Notes: generated by a model not told the origin, from the letters alone. A stretch of DNA of 64,000 nt from Amylostereum areolatum (GCA_012932865.1 SAXG01000007.1:1116001-1180000); one strand, 5' to 3'; counted from the stretch's first letter, positions 34,336 to 47,201 are shown. Numbers and translations are program-made.

Positions 34336-36190
34336 ATGTCCTCCAACGTCCCCATCGGCAACACATCCGACCTCACCGCCCCCACTCCCCAAAACACTCC
34401 CCTCAACCACGCCCCCATCGCCGCCGGCCTCTCTCGCCCAACCGTCCCCGATATCTCGGAAGATGCTGAGCCCCAGGAGGAAGAGAACGACGTCGGCCAG
34501 AACATCATCGGCATGGTCCAGGGTCGGCTCGCTGGTCTCGTCGGCAAGAGCTCAGGCTACGTCGAGAGCCTCCCCGACGATGTCAAAAAGAGCGTCGAGG
34601 CGCTCAAGGGCGTGCAGGTGAAGCAGAACGAGTTGCAAAATCGGTACAAGCACGAGTGTCTCGAGCTCGAGAAGAAGGTGCGTTTTTCCATGCCGATCTT
34701 TTTTTTTCGCGGTTTTTTCTTGGTGGTTTCGAGCGGTGGGCGACGATGGCGAGAGGCCAAGCGGGCACGAGGTTGCGGCGCCGCCCGTCGAGGCAATTAT
34801 GTCGGGTGTACACTTTCCTCCGCGATGATGCGCAAACTGCGGCCTTCGCTGGCCAGTCTTGCTGGTTGTTTGGGCACCCGGCTCTCTTTGGCGCGCCCTA
34901 CACTCGATGTTGTTCTACCTGCGATGCTCCCGACCCTCGGTTTTTATTCACCAGACGCGGCCAGTCCCTTTCATCTCATCCCATCGTCGTGACCAGCGTC
35001 TTGCTTTCTTATCGCCTTTGGCTCGGTCTTTGTTATCTCGGCGCCGTATTTTTTTCCCTCACTGCGTGTTTGACGGCCTTCCGCTAACCTTGATCTTGAT
35101 TACAGTACCTCGACCTCGCGAAGCCTTTGTACGAGCGCCGGAAAGCCCTCGTTTCTGGCTCGGAGCAGCCCACCGCGGAGGAGCTCACGGCTGGCGCCGA
35201 AGTTACCGCCAAAGATGACCCAGAAGCGAAACCCTTAGAGGTCCCAGAATCCACCCCTGCCGCCGCCATCCCCGAATTCTGGCTCACCGCGCTCCGCAAC
35301 CACATCGTCCTTGGCGACATCATCACCGAGCGCGACGCGGTCGCCCTCAAGCATCTCGAAGACCTCCGGCTGGAGTACCTCCCCCCGACCGACCCCAAGC
35401 CTGGCTTCAAGCTTATCTTCCACTTTTCGGCCAACGAGTTCTTCGAGAACGCGGTGCTCGAGAAGACGTATGTCTACCAGGAGGAGGTCGGATACTCGGG
35501 CGATTTCGTGTACGATCGCGCGATTGGCACCGAGATCAAGTGGAAAGAGGACAAGGACCTAACCAAGGAGTTCGAAATTAAGAAGCAACGGAATAAGAGT
35601 ACGTGTTTCTCGGTCCGAATGCCCTTTTCAGTCTAGCTGATTCGGCTTGCTTTCAGACACGAACCGGACTCGTCTCGTCCGCAAGGCGCGCCCGACGGAG
35701 TCATTCTTCAACTTTTTCTCCCCACCCGTGCCTCCAGCGGAGGATGCCCTCGAGAACGGCGACATCACTGAGGAGGACTTGGACGACCTTGAGGAGAAGC
35801 TCGAGATCGACTACCAGATCGGAGAGGATATCAAGGAGAAGGTAGATCTCACTCTCTCACTACCTTTTCACCTGACTGACACCGCACTCCCAGATCATTC
35901 CCCGTGCGATCGACTACTTCACCGGAAAGGCGCTCGAGTACGACATGCTCTCGGAGGACGAGGATGAGGATGACTACGAGGACCTTGACGAGGAGGATGG
36001 CTTCGATGACGAGGACGATGTGAGCCTCGCTTTTTCCTTCTTTCCTTCTGTCTATATATGCTGATAAATACTGGTGGAGTAGGACACCGAAAGCGAGGCC
36101 GACCTCCCTGCTCGCCGCCGCGGTGGACCGAAGGGCCGTGGCGCCGGGGCAGCTGCCAACGTTGACCCGCAAGAGTGCAAGAACCAGTGA
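34336..36190 (+). CDS. NAP1: Nucleosome assembly protein 1 (NAP1), histone chaperone
   Basis: Five exons: 34336-34677, 35106-35598, 35657-35841, 35894-36019 and 36083-36190. The N-terminal tail is Pro/Thr rich, then the long dimerisation helix SLPDDVKKSVEALKGVQVKQNELQNRYKHE. The NAP earmuff fold follows with YLDLAKPLYERRKALV, IPEFWLTALRNHIVLGDIITERD, FKLIFHFSANEFFENAVLEKTYVY, GTEIKWKEDKDLT, RPTESFFNFFSPP and IIPRAIDYFTGKALEYD. The C-terminal acidic tail (EDEDEDDYEDLDEEDGF) ends in a basic RRRGGPKGRG stretch. It binds H2A-H2B and shuttles between cytosol and nucleus. Intron 1 (428 bp, T-rich) is about eight times the usual length here. No lesions are seen. Confidence 0.95.
34678..35105 (+). 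other. Long first intron of NAP1
   Basis: It is bounded by GTGCGT and TTGATTACAG, 428 bp, against about 50-60 bp for most introns in the window. It is T/C rich with runs of T. No small RNA is recognisable by eye. Confidence 0.6.
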
Positions 36191-36947
36191 TCGTTCGCCG
36201 CAAACCCACCAAACCCATCCGCCCATCCCCAAAAAACTATCCGCTCACTTCTGCCCTTGCTCTGCCCTCCCTCCCGTCTTCTTCTTGTGTTATAATGTGG
36301 TACTTTACGGTTAAAATGACGCCTCTTACTCCCCTCCTTTCTTAACCCTCTTCCTGAAGGCTCTGGTCGAGCCTTTGCGGGCGTCGCAGTGCAGTTTTCG
36401 CCCAAATCGTTCTGCTCTCGTCTTTCGAACGCGTATCCTGCCACCCCTCGCTCTGCCCCTTTTTTGATACGTCTCGCTGCATATACTGTACCCGCGTGCA
36501 CGTTCATCCACATGACTTGACTTCCTCCTGTTTTACCTGCTACTGTTGCTTGAGCGTGTATGTACGATTTGCCCGTGGTGCCATAAACATGATACAGAAC
36601 CGGTGTTTGCGGCGGTTGATGCGATAGCAAGCTATCAAGCTTCAAGGCTTCATGACAGGGAAATCTGTGCTCATAGAAAGGGAGAATACCTTTTCGTTCA
36701 CTCCATCCTAACATAATACAGGACCGTTCGTCTAGATGTACAAACAACAAGGAAAGCCCCTAACGAACGCGAGGTATAAGCCAGGTCGAGGGTCCCGATG
36801 GGACGCATGATAAGTTAGTAATAGTTAACCAAGGGACCGCTTTCGAGCAACCGCGAACGCACACGCCATGGTTGAACCGTCATACAAACAAGCATGCTAG
36901 ACCTCTAGCTCGAAACTGTTGTCTTCCCCGGGGCGACGCGTACCAAC
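36191..36947. other. Convergent 3' spacer between NAP1 and secreted paralogue A
   Basis: About 750 bp with no supported gene. The long minus-strand open frame at 36052-36750 runs through NAP1's last exons and lacks any motif. Confidence 0.4.
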
Positions 36948-38960
36948 CTAGGCGGTGGTCGAGTTCGATCCGCCGTTAGAGAAGCATTGCTAAACGAAGC
37001 CAACGTCAGCGTCGAGAGCCCGCCTTCCGGGAGCTACGGAGCGAGGCGGCGTTTACGCACGTTGTACAGATCGAACGAATCCTCGAATATGTCGAATTTC
37101 TCTTCGACGTCGAATATGCCGAACAGGCTGGCGGACGCGTCGGCGTAGATGTCGATGCCGGTGCGGACGTCGACGCAGCCGTTGCCCTTGTCCCCATTGG
37201 ACTGGACGGTGCCGTTCAGGGCGACGGTGGCCGAGGTATCGACGGCGAGGGTGACCGTGGCGCCTTGGCCCAGCACGCTCACGCTGACGTCGAGCTGTCG
37301 GGTCAGAGTGGTCAGACAGGCGTGAAAGATGCGTGAGCGGTCGACCTACAGCAGGAATAAGATGCGCGGTGACATTCGCGTCGGCGCCCAAGGAGTCCAA
37401 GGAGCCAATAAAGGAGAACGTGGGTGCTGGACAATACGATCAGTTGGGCTGAACGCAAGATTAAAGAGGGAGGGTGCATACAGTTGGACGATCCAGGGAT
37501 GGCCGAAGCACTGCTCTTGCCTTGGTTCGGCGGGAAGACGAGTGCGACGTCATCCACGTTGTACGACAACCCGACCTTCGCGTCAAGGCCAAGCTGGAGG
37601 TCGGCCGACACCTGGGCGGTCAACTTGAAATCCGGGCCTATCTGTACGATGCTGTGTTTCCACAAATTGCCCTTGTCAAGGAAGCCCACTACCACCAAGA
37701 GCATATAGAAACGTACTCTGCGATATCGAAATTGTCCAGAGCGATTTTGGTGAGGGTGATGGCTGGAGTGGTGATGTCGGCCTTCCCGCTTGCCTTGACG
37801 TGCAGCGTGCTGTTGATGTTGCCGTTGAGTTCTTCGGCGAGGTAAGCATTGAAACGAGATGAGAGAAGAAGTCACCCACCGGCAAAGACTGCCGCCTGGT
37901 CGAGCGTAGGAGGAACGATAGTCCCCACGATAACAGCACCGAGCTTGATCGCCATATGCAGATGCGCGTCGACGTCGGCATCGATGGTGACATTCCCCGG
38001 GACGTCAGCAACGCCGTTCGGCAAGCTCCCATTGAACAGGTTGACAGATTCGTCGTAGTTGATGGAGGGCAAGTCTATCGAATTGGTTATGTTGAATGGT
38101 AACAAGTCCCGAGCGTTCAGGGCTGCGAGAGGCAGCTTGGTCAAAGGACGTAAGATGCAGTGGATGACGGGGGGAGTACCTCTGGTCGCACTTTCGAAGA
38201 AGTTTCGGCGTTGAAAGGCTTGGTCGTCAATGGAACGACGCTTGGACGCGACAACAGACTCTGGGTTTGTGACGGGCGAGTTGGTCAACTGGACGGCGAA
38301 GGACACGCTCCCGTATCTGAGAGTGCGATTAGAAACCATGGACCATCGATCGCGTGAAAGGGGTGGCTCACTGGGACGCGTCGAGGGCACTGAAGTTAGT
38401 GTCGAGCGAAATGGCTCGCACCGGAGAAGGGGAAGTTACGAGCTTTGCGACCTGAGAACCTGATACGTTTTGAACTTGCGGGATCCAGGTATTCGCGACG
38501 CGAGCGAAGGGCACCGCCCCGCACTGGATGATTCCTATCGTGAGCATCACTTCCCTGTGTACAAGGGAGAACACACCTTTTCAGGAAGACGGACGATCTT
38601 CCCCACCATGCCGTCGTCGAGGAGATGATTGCATCCTGTCTCGGTCTCATTGCCCTTGCAGACCAGACGAATGTCCTGAGCTCTGGAGTTAGCATCGCAG
38701 TCGAGGATCACCCAACCGGCGGCTGGGGTGATGTCAGAGATAGCTTGTGAAGAGCCCCACTGTCGAACGGCGTCAATCGTAGGGAAGTTTGAGATATAAG
38801 AGAGAAGAAGATGACGTACGATGTGAAGGTTGCCGGCGGCACGTTGGGCAGGTATATCCCAAGAGCAGTGTCCAGTGAAGCAGGGTGTGTTCCAGTCGTT
38901 GGACGCGATGGAAGATATCCCTAAAGACAACAAGACAAGGGTGGTGACAAGAGATGACAT
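36948..38960 (-). CDS. Secreted protein, paralogue A of a four-member family
   Basis: The signal peptide MSSLVTTLVLLSLGISSIAS is followed by SNDWNTPCFTGHCSWDIP. The N-domain has AISDITPAAGWVILDCDA, QDIRLVCKGNE, GCNHLLDDGMVGKIVRLPE, CGAVPFARVANTWI, RAISLDTNFSALDAS and GSVSFAVQL. A dibasic site lies in QRRNFFES. The second domain is Val/Ala/Gly rich: DVDAHLHMAIKLGAVIVGTI, IGPDFKLTAQVSADLQLGLD, VALVFPPNQG, ATVTLAVDTSATVALNG, GCVDVRTGIDIYADASASLFGIF and SFDLYN. A last exon begins with NQCFSNGGSNSTTA and stops, so this copy has no Ser/Thr tail. The second half recalls the layout of DUF7223-type secreted proteins of ascomycetes, from memory. The function is unknown. All introns checked keep the frame. 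Confidence 0.75.
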
Positions 38961-40117
38961 CGTCGGCGTTGCAAGGAGTGGATAATCAAAAAGGAATAGA
39001 CAGGGAGGAGATGACCGGTCCCAGAAGAAATCGTACGGAGGCCGTAGATGTCAAAGAGGACTGTCGAATCGCAGGTCCGAGGAAACCTCTCATACTTTAT
39101 ACGACTCGTCGGACCTCTCGCCCTTCAACCATACGCTGTTAATATGCGATTGATCGGCCGTGAAAAAGTCGCGACGACGATGTTCTCAGCGGACCTGACC
39201 TCCTGGACCCTGTCGGACAGGCACTGTGTCATTGTAGACGGTCGAAATAGTGTACTCGAGTACAGGAGAGGATTGTTACGACTTCTATGAGAAGTTCCGA
39301 AGTTCTAATTCACTTCAAAAAACTACCCTCATCGTCAGGAGTGCCGAAAGAGCAGGGTGTGTATGGTTACGCACCACAGATCCTACAGCGAGGCCTGCAG
39401 GTCTCAATAAACACGGACCACACGACATCTCGTACAGTTCTCAGAAGAAGACCACGGGCCTGGTATTTCCCGCTGTTTCTCCTCGGTCCTGAGTGTTCCC
39501 GTATCTCCCGAACCAAAACACCTGCGAGAATAGTGACCGTACGTCGATAGATGGAGGACTGCCTGCTGATCTGCAACCTGCGATGTGCGTTGGTGACTCC
39601 GTCAAATGCGACGTCGGCTAGCTGTCTTCAACGCTTCCATGGACGCGGTTATACCACTCTTGGACTCCACCGAGTATGGTTGAGGGGATATGGATCCGCT
39701 TTGTTGTATTTGCCGTACAACTACTACAAGGTTCAGGACTCGGAGTACTGTAGGCCCGAGTAGCAGAACCACCTCCGGGTCGGAAACTAGAGGGAAGCAC
39801 AGGGGTTACGTTTGTAAGATGTGTCCCTGTCGGCATGTGCACTATCGCCAGGATGAATCGATGATGGAGGTGAAAGGCAAGATGTTCGGAGTCAATTCGA
39901 GGCTCGAGCAACTCCCTGCGCGGTGGGGACGTGATGTCGGATTTACACCACGTGATCGACGCGTTCCTCGCGTCTATGACCCAGTGAACGTTACACTGTA
40001 CAGCGCAGGTACTACATACACGGTAACCTGAGAGGCGTACAACAATAACCAGTACATTAGTCCGAGGGAATATTTTTAAAACAATTTACAACATGGAAAG
40101 TCCTCAAAGTATGGGAA
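38961..40117. other. Spacer between secreted paralogues A and B
   Basis: About 1.15 kb. Open frames on both strands overlap and have no motif or matching splice sites; no gene is supported. Confidence 0.4.
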
Positions 40118-42596
40118 TTACGAGGCAGGAGTGAACCTCTCGAAAGACTGGCGGCCGACTCGAACGAATCCATCTGTACCGCCAAGTCGGCGAGCGTGGA
40201 CGTCTCTCCCAAAATGACGCCTTCTGGCGGCGGAGATATCCGAGATGGACGTTGAAAAGGGCGTTACCGTGGGTAAAGCATCGGATGAGGTGGTGGTGGC
40301 GACGGTACTAGAGAAAGTGTCTATCGACGCGGAGGATGATGGCGTAGCAGTGCGTGGGACTGCGTCGGAGGCGGTAGACGTAACCGAGGAGGACGTGATG
40401 TCCGCGCTTGAAGCCGTAGAAGTGCGAGTAGATGTCACTTGGGAGGAAGTACCGTTCGCGGCGGCAGTGGCAGCGACTGTCTGTTCGATCGTGCTGGACG
40501 AGACCGTGCTGGAAGATGCTGAAGTCGAGGTAGCGCTTGAAGAGATGGTTGATTTCGATGAGGTACCGTCCCCCGAGTCGAAGCATTTCTAACCGGTGCC
40601 CAGGGGTAAGTATAGAGGACACAACCCGCTGAAAGGGACACTGTGACGCACGTTGAATACATCAAACGACTTGTTGAATATGTCCACCTTCTTGGAAACG
40701 TCGAACAAGTGGAAGAGACTGGCAGACGCGGCCGCGAAAATATCGACCCCCGTTCGCACGTCGACGCAACCTGTCGCCTCGTTGTCATTGGAAGGTTCAA
40801 GGGTGCCGCTGAGTTCAAGTGTGGCAGTGCTGTCGAGCGCGAGGGTGACATTGGCTCCTTCCTTGAATACTGACAAGCCAACAACGAACTATTACGGCGA
40901 ACGGATGGCCCAGAATTGGTTAGTCGAGTATCACGAAGTGGTAGGCAAAGAAATATACCGCAGGAGTGAGATGAGCCGTGATGTTGGTGTCGGCGCTCAC
41001 AGAGCTCACAGAACCAACCGGGGAGAACGACGGTGCTAGGGACAAATCATGAGTATGCTTACCCACAGTGCGCTCTCAAGGATTAATGCTCACTGTTAGA
41101 GCTGCTCGCGGTGGCGACGGCGCTACTGTCGCCTTGACCCGGTGGGAATACAAGGGAAACATTGTTCATGTCGTACGAAAGCCCAAATTCCCCGTCGATG
41201 CCAACGTCAAGGGCTGCCGTAACCTGTGCAGTCACCGTGAAACTTGGTCCGATTTGTACAACACTGAATTTCATCAACTTCTTGCGGTGCAAGGAAAGAA
41301 ACCAATTAGACACCTACCCCGCAATCGAAAACCCATCCAAAGGAATCTCGAAAACGGTGAGGGCAGGAGAAGAGAATGTGGCCTTTCCGCTCGCATTGAC
41401 GCGCAAGGTACTGTCAAGGTTGCCATTAAGATCTACGCAGAGTGAGATACGATATCTTATCATCACTGTAGTCAGAGCCAGGAGAAGAGTGAGGCTCACC
41501 CGCCAAGATCGCTGCCTGCTCGAGTTTTGGCGGGAGAATCGTCCCGACCATAACAGCGCCGAGTTTGATCTCCATGTGCATATGCGCGTCGACATTGGCG
41601 TCGATGGTAACCGGAAGAGCATTGCCAACGACGCTTGGAAGACTTCCACTGTATACACTGACAGACTTGTCGAAATCGATGGGAGCAAGGTCTACCGACT
41701 TGCTTTTGTTGAACTTCTTACTAAAGGTAAATGCTGTCATAGATGTCTTGGTCAAAGAATGAATTGAGCCGTGTTACAATCGGAGTTACCTTCGGTTGCA
41801 TCGTCGAAGAAGTTCCGACGCTGGAGGGCTTGAGTGTTATAAGAGTGGCGGTGACGCCGACGCCGCTGGGCGGATGAAACGAAGTCGGAACTGACGCTGG
41901 GCGAGTTTGATAGTTGGACGGCGAAAGAAATGCTCCCGTATCTGATGGCACCGTTGTATATCTTACACACAGACTGCGCGAGACCTCGGACTCACTTGGA
42001 CGGGTCTAGGGCGCCGAAATCGGTATCGAGTGACATAGCGCGCACTTGAGATGGCGAAGTTGCAAGCCTTGCAACATGGGAGTCTGGAATAGTCTGATTT
42101 TCAGAAACCCAGGATTTGGCGACGCGGGCAAAGGGCATGGCACCACACTGGACCATCAAGCTCAAGGTGAGTGCGGTTTACCCGTGTAGATTTGAAAACT
42201 TACTTCTTCAGGAAGTCGGACGATCTTCCCCTCCATACCGCTATCCAGGAGGTGACCGCATCCCGTCTCTGTCTCGTTACCGTTACAGAGGAGGCGGATG
42301 TCCTGTGTTTGGGACTCTGTGTCGCATTCGAGAACCGTCCATCCCGCGGCAGGGGTGATATCAGATATGGCTTGCGAGGAACCCCACTACCAGACGATGC
42401 GGATTTCTAGATTCATGGCTGCCGGATGCGGGAAATGGGATGGAAGGCTCACGATCTGGAGGTTACCGGAGGAGTTGCGATCGGAGGGTACATCCCAAGA
42501 GCAGCGTCCTTGAAAGCAAGGGGTGTTCCAGTCGTTGAGAGCAAGAGAGGATAAGCTCGAGGAGAACAAGACGAGGGCGGTTATCAAAGACGACAT
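40118..42596 (-). CDS. Secreted protein, paralogue B with Ser/Thr-rich tail
   Basis: Signal peptide MSSLITALVLFSSSLSSLAL, then NDWNTPCFQGRCSWDVP. The N-domain matches paralogue A block by block. The dibasic site is ALQRRNFFDDA. The second domain has ANVDAHMHMEIKLGAVMVGTI, LRVNASGKATF, IGPSFTVTAQVTAALDVGID, VSLVFPPGQG, ANVTLALDSTATLELSG, GCVDVRTGVDIFAAASASLF and SFDVFN. After the conserved last intron the final exon begins NKCFDSGDGTSS. It is a long Ser/Thr-rich mucin-like stretch ending in a basic ARRRHFGRDVHARRLGG and SFERFTPAS. The tail probably carries O-glycans (inference). A cell-wall-exposed or secreted role is likely, but no enzyme motif is seen. Confidence 0.75.
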
Positions 42597-43527
42597 CGTG
42601 GGCGATGCAAAGAGCGTGTTCAGTAAAGAGTGTAAGAGTATCGAAGGCAAAGGGAAGACCAGCCCCAAAAGAAAACGAACGAATGGTGTAGGGAAGGCAG
42701 AGACGTTGTTGTATTATCGCGGAGGAGTCCCTCAGTATTTATATGGTGCCTACCCTTCATATTTCATATACAAGCCTCGAGCTACGAGGTTGACGTGTAG
42801 ATCTGGTCTTGCCTCTTGGCAACGACGTGCACAGAGTACTGTACCTGACAGAACTGGCTTGCCTTGCGACAAACAGTTCAAAAAGATGGTGTAACCAGCA
42901 ACGCTTTTGACGGCGTGGTGACTATCTGCCACCTGAAGAGATGTATACAGGATACCACCGTCAGAACTCGAACTATCCGCGCAGTCGGAAAATAAGAGCA
43001 AATCATCACCGTGCACAGGACCGACCGTACTGTTTTTGCGCACATACCGCCGGCCAGCCAAATCCCTCAAATCGAAGCCATCCTCTTCAAGTTCAGAATC
43101 GAAGGGCCGTACATCCCGAGTCAAAACACTTACGATGGTGGTGACCAGGCCGGAGATGGGAGCCTTCTCCCGGCCTTCTCCTCTTCTCTCTGGAGTCAAC
43201 TCTTATTATCACCGCCCATGACGTACCACTGAATCTATCGTACCACGCCGTCGATCGATCTACATTGAGAAACCGTAGCCATCGTTTGCCTGAAAATGCT
43301 CGTCAGTCACTTAGTACGTACCACGCGGAGCCATATGGTACCGGTATCATCATATCCGTTGGGAGGCATTGATCAGCTAGCGCGCTGTTGGAGGCGCTGT
43401 TCAAGGTTCAAGGGATCGGGGTTCTTCGTGCGTGGGTCGAGTGAGAAAAACATGCGGGTATAGATAGTGTGTTCCGTGCGCGGGTCGACGATTTCTTGTT
43501 CGCGCCGTCGCGGGGTCGTGACAATGC

Positions 43528-43542
43528 GGATCGCTCACGTGA
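43528..43542. repeat. 15-bp target-site duplication, left copy
   Basis: GGATCGCTCACGTGA at 43528-43542 is repeated exactly at 44117-44131, flanking a sequence that ends in 24 A residues. Confidence 0.9.
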
Positions 43543-44116
43543 CAGGGCTCTCTTGACCTCTAACCACCACCATCACTTGGGATTGGGGACCCCAAGTGGG
43601 TGCGTGGGAGGCCTGGGGAGGCGAGAACCTGGCTTGCCAGGCTCGTCAAAGTCGGCAGCCCTCCGCCGCAAGCCAGCGACATATGCGGAACGTCGTTGGT
43701 ACCCGCAGAACCGAGGCCGTCGACGTGGACGACGGCTCACCCCTCCTACCCACCCCGGTTTCCCCCGCTGAGTTCTTGAGGCCCAGCAATGTCTGGCTCC
43801 CTCTCCTCTATGCGCCAGCGCTGCGAGGCGGCAGTGTGCCTGCAGCTGTCGTCGACGCCCGCTGGTATGGGGTCCGGTTCTTCATGGGGCTTTGCCCCCC
43901 TTCACCGCGCGGCCCCCGCGTGCGGTTCTCCCAACGCGCCGTCTCTTGCCACTCGAGTTCGACGCATCCCTTCCTTTCAACGACCCTTCCATCCTTCTGT
44001 CCGACTCTGTTCTACCATACTTTCCGTTCACCTGTACCCTTCGGGGAGCCGCATTTAGTCTTAGGTACTTGACGCGGGATATAAATGTATTCAAAAAAAA
44101 AAAAAAAAAAAAAAAA
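43543..44116 (+). mobile_element. Retroposed sequence with poly(A) tail (processed retrocopy or SINE-like)
   Basis: A 574-bp insertion lies between two exact 15-bp direct repeats and ends in an uninterrupted (A)24 at 44093-44116. A near AATAAA-like ATAAATGTATTC precedes the tail. These are the hallmarks of LINE-type target-primed reverse transcription. It holds an open frame of 158 codons (43596-44072, MGAWEAWGGENLACQ) that covers most of its length. I do not recognise the protein. No tRNA-like A/B boxes are evident, so a retrocopied mRNA is at least as likely as a SINE. The unbroken tail and exact repeats imply a recent event. Confidence 0.8.
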
Positions 44117-44131
44117 GGATCGCTCACGTGA
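44117..44131. repeat. 15-bp target-site duplication, right copy
   Basis: It matches 43528-43542 exactly and directly follows the poly(A) tract. Confidence 0.9.
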
Positions 44132-44811
44132 TCTACGGTGGACGCGATCGTCCCGATACCGATTCTTGCCGAGGCGATTTGCCAGTGGATTGATCCACTG
44201 GATCGCTGGCGAAGGTGAACATTTCGAAAACGAAGTCCGTTGGCAACGTAGTACGTATAGATCTTACAGGGATGTGGGTCCTTGTAATTGTAAATGGACC
44301 CCTCTCCAAACCAGAATTCTGTTAGGTGCGGGACGTAGTACCCGATCCGCCAAACCCTACTGATATGATGTATCTGCATAGAGCCAGTCCACCGCCGAGC
44401 CCGTAAAAACGTATACACACTTACAAGTGATATTGATGGTGGAGGCGAAGAACGCTGGTAACGTTGTCGGAGACCGTCGGACATCTATGAGTTCAACCTG
44501 TCCAGGACCGCTTTCTGATCTTCGAGGCCACTCGTGAGATGGTGCTTATTGGCAAGGTGATTGAATCTGGATGTCGAACTTTCGGGCACAAGGGCGTGCA
44601 TCGGCAAGGAAAGTATCAGGGTTTCAAACCGGGTGCCTTATCAGTGCTGCCATATGCCAGATGCACGATGCCTCGATAGAACAGTTCAGAGCAGACTGCA
44701 GCCCCTACTACATATAATTTAGAAACCGAATCTCTCATAAGTTAGCTACATATGTAACCGAATGTCCAAGTCAAAGCCCAAAATCATAAATATCCTTTTG
44801 ACCCAATAAAA

Positions 44812-47201
44812 TTACCGCAAGAAAGACGGACATGTCAAGTCCACGCGTTTGACGAGCTCAACCACGCGCCTACGACCGTAGCTGGGGGCCATCGCGTACC
44901 CTATCGGGGATGACACCATGTACGGTGACGGGCTGGGGCTTACGGAGGCTGGGGCTGAGGCTATCGTGGCCGATGTCGGCGAAGAGTACAATGGCATGTA
45001 TGACGACGAGCATTTCGAAATGCAGTCCATGACGGAGGGGCTGTAGGTGGCCATGTAGGTGGAAGTCGTTGCGTGGGCCATGGCCGTCGAAGTGGTGGAA
45101 TGGTCCTTGGTCGAAGTTGAAGTATACTCCATCGCGTGCGAAGTCGAAGTCGAATTCGTGCCCACGTCATTCCCCGTGTCGGCGCAAGTCTATGCTCAGA
45201 CACACGATGAGCGTCCCAGTAGTAGACGACACAGATGGCACCCACGTTGAACAGATCAAACGTCTTGCTAAACAGAGTGACGCTGGTCGACTCGTCGAAC
45301 AACCCGAACAGTCCTGCATTAGCGCCCGCACTGACGTCGAGCCCCGAACGAACATCCACACAACCCTTCGCAGATACATCTGCGGGTTGACCCTTCGCAG
45401 TGATCGCAGTGGCGGTTCCGTTGACCTCAAGAGTGGCCGTCGCGTCGAGGGTGAGAGAGAGAGTGGCAGACGCGATGCCAGAGAAGGCATCCAAGCCGAT
45501 GTCAAGCTAGGTATCCGAACAAGTGGCAACGATCAGAGAAAAGCCCTGGGAAGTTTGAAGAAGACAGGGTTCGTACCGTGGGCGTGAGATGGGCAGAGAT
45601 TGTCGCATCACCTGTGACAGAGGTGTTGGTATTGACACGGAGAGCTAGGTCACGAAAGTTAGAAGGCAGCGTACTCGATGAACAGGAGGTACTGACGACT
45701 CTCTACTTGCTTAAATGAGCCACTGCTTCGGCCTTCGCTTGGTGGGAACACGAAAGTTACATTGTCGACTGCATAGGCCAAGCCCACCTGTGTGTCGATC
45801 CCGACCTCAAGATCCGCCGTGATCTGCGCCGTGACCTTGAACTCTGGTCCCAGAGTTAGAATACTGTAGGGAGGGTGATAAGAGGCGCATAGATGCGGAT
45901 CAAAAGCGGATATACATACCCAGGGATGACAATGCCCGCCAGAGGTATCTGGAGTAGAGTCAAGGAGGGCGAGGAGAATGACCCTCCTGCGTTTGCTTGG
46001 AGGTTCAACGTACTGTTAATGTTGCCGGTGAACCCTATAAATTTCGCCCCTGAGTGTCATGGCCATGGGAGAAGCCAAGTGGATAGTTACCAGCAGTAAT
46101 CATCGCCTGACCGAGACTTGGTGGTACGAGAGTTCCCATGACGGATACTCCAATGCTGATCTCAGCGTGCGCACGCGCGTCGACGTCTGCTTTCACGGAG
46201 GCCTTGAACGGGACTGGGGAGAGATTCCCAGCGGAGCAGTCGACGGACGCGTTGAAGAGATTGAAGTTTTTGTTGACGTCGATGGGCGGGAAAGTCTTGG
46301 ACTGTGTCTCATTGGTGGCGGTGCCATTGGCTAAGGGGAGCAAGACAAGTATATGATGAGAACGGAGGGACGAAAGGTTTGAAAGGCGAGCATACCGTCA
46401 TCACGAGCAAGAAGTCGACGATGTTGAGTTTCGGTCGGGGATACAAAGGACCGGGGATGATAACGTCGCCGTTGGGCGGGTGTAATAAGGTCGATCGTGT
46501 TGGACCGACCAGGAAGAGATGATGTTTGTACCGAGAAAGACACAATTCCATACCTGAGTTACCATAAGCACAGATATTAGGAAGAGAAAAGAAAAAGCAC
46601 GGCGGCGCACGCACTTTGCTGAGTCAAGTGCCCCAAAATCCGTGTCCAAAGAAAGTGCCCAAACTTGAAAGAGAGAGGATCCGCTGAAATTTGCAGAGGC
46701 TGGGATAGCTTGGTCTTCGGAAATCCATGCTTTCGCAACCCGAGCAAAGGGCATCGAGCCACACTACATCGCTGTGAGTGTCACCAAGTCGTGCATAGAA
46801 CACGCAACGTACACCCTCAGGTAAACGGACGATCTTGCCCTCGACGCCACTATCCAGCAGATGCGCACACCCAGCTTCAGTCGTGCTGTTACTGGTACAA
46901 ACGAGCCGAATATCTAGGGTCGTTTTGTTCGCATCGCAATCGAGAATCGTCCAACCGGAGGCTGTTGTGATATCGGAAATGCTTTGCGAGGAACCTCGCT
47001 GAATCGAAGGATTCGTGAGTAACTTTCAATACCTATTGTGTGGCGGATACGCACGATTTGAAGACTGCCGGATGAACTAGCATCGGATGGAAGATCCCAA
47101 GAGCATTGACCTTGATGGCATGGCACGCCCCAGTCGTTCCCAAGTGCCAGGGTCGGAGGACCTGCGAAAAGGATCGCGAGGATAAGAGTTGAAACCTGCA
47201 T
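44812..47201 (-). CDS. Secreted protein, paralogue C with Ser/Thr-rich and basic tail
   Basis: Signal peptide MQVSTLILAILFAGPPTLAL, then GNDWGVPCHQGQCSWDLP. The N-domain has SISDITTASGWTILDCDA and the conserved PFARVAKAWISEDQAIP, ALSLDTDFGALDS and GIVSFSVQT blocks. The dibasic site is QHRRLLARDDG. The second domain shows VDARAHAEISIGVSVMGTL, VPPSLGQAMITAG, SATLSLTLDATATLEVNG, GCVDVRSGLDVSAGANAGLF and SFDLFN. The last exon starts NTCADTGNDVGTNSTSTSH, is Ser/Thr/Met/Tyr rich, and ends in RRRVVELVKRVDLTCPSFLR. Joining through its introns was checked at the main conserved blocks, and no stop was seen. The function is unknown. Confidence 0.7.

Larger units (their letters stand above)
42597..44811. 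other. Spacer between secreted paralogues B and C
   Basis: About 2.2 kb, gene-poor. It contains the poly(A)-tailed retroposed insertion at 43543-44116. The rest shows no supported gene. Confidence 0.4.

Noticed and set aside
36052..36750. 232-codon minus-strand open frame at the 3' end of NAP1
   Set aside because: It runs antisense through NAP1 exons and has no recognisable family or leader; a chance frame in GC-rich DNA.
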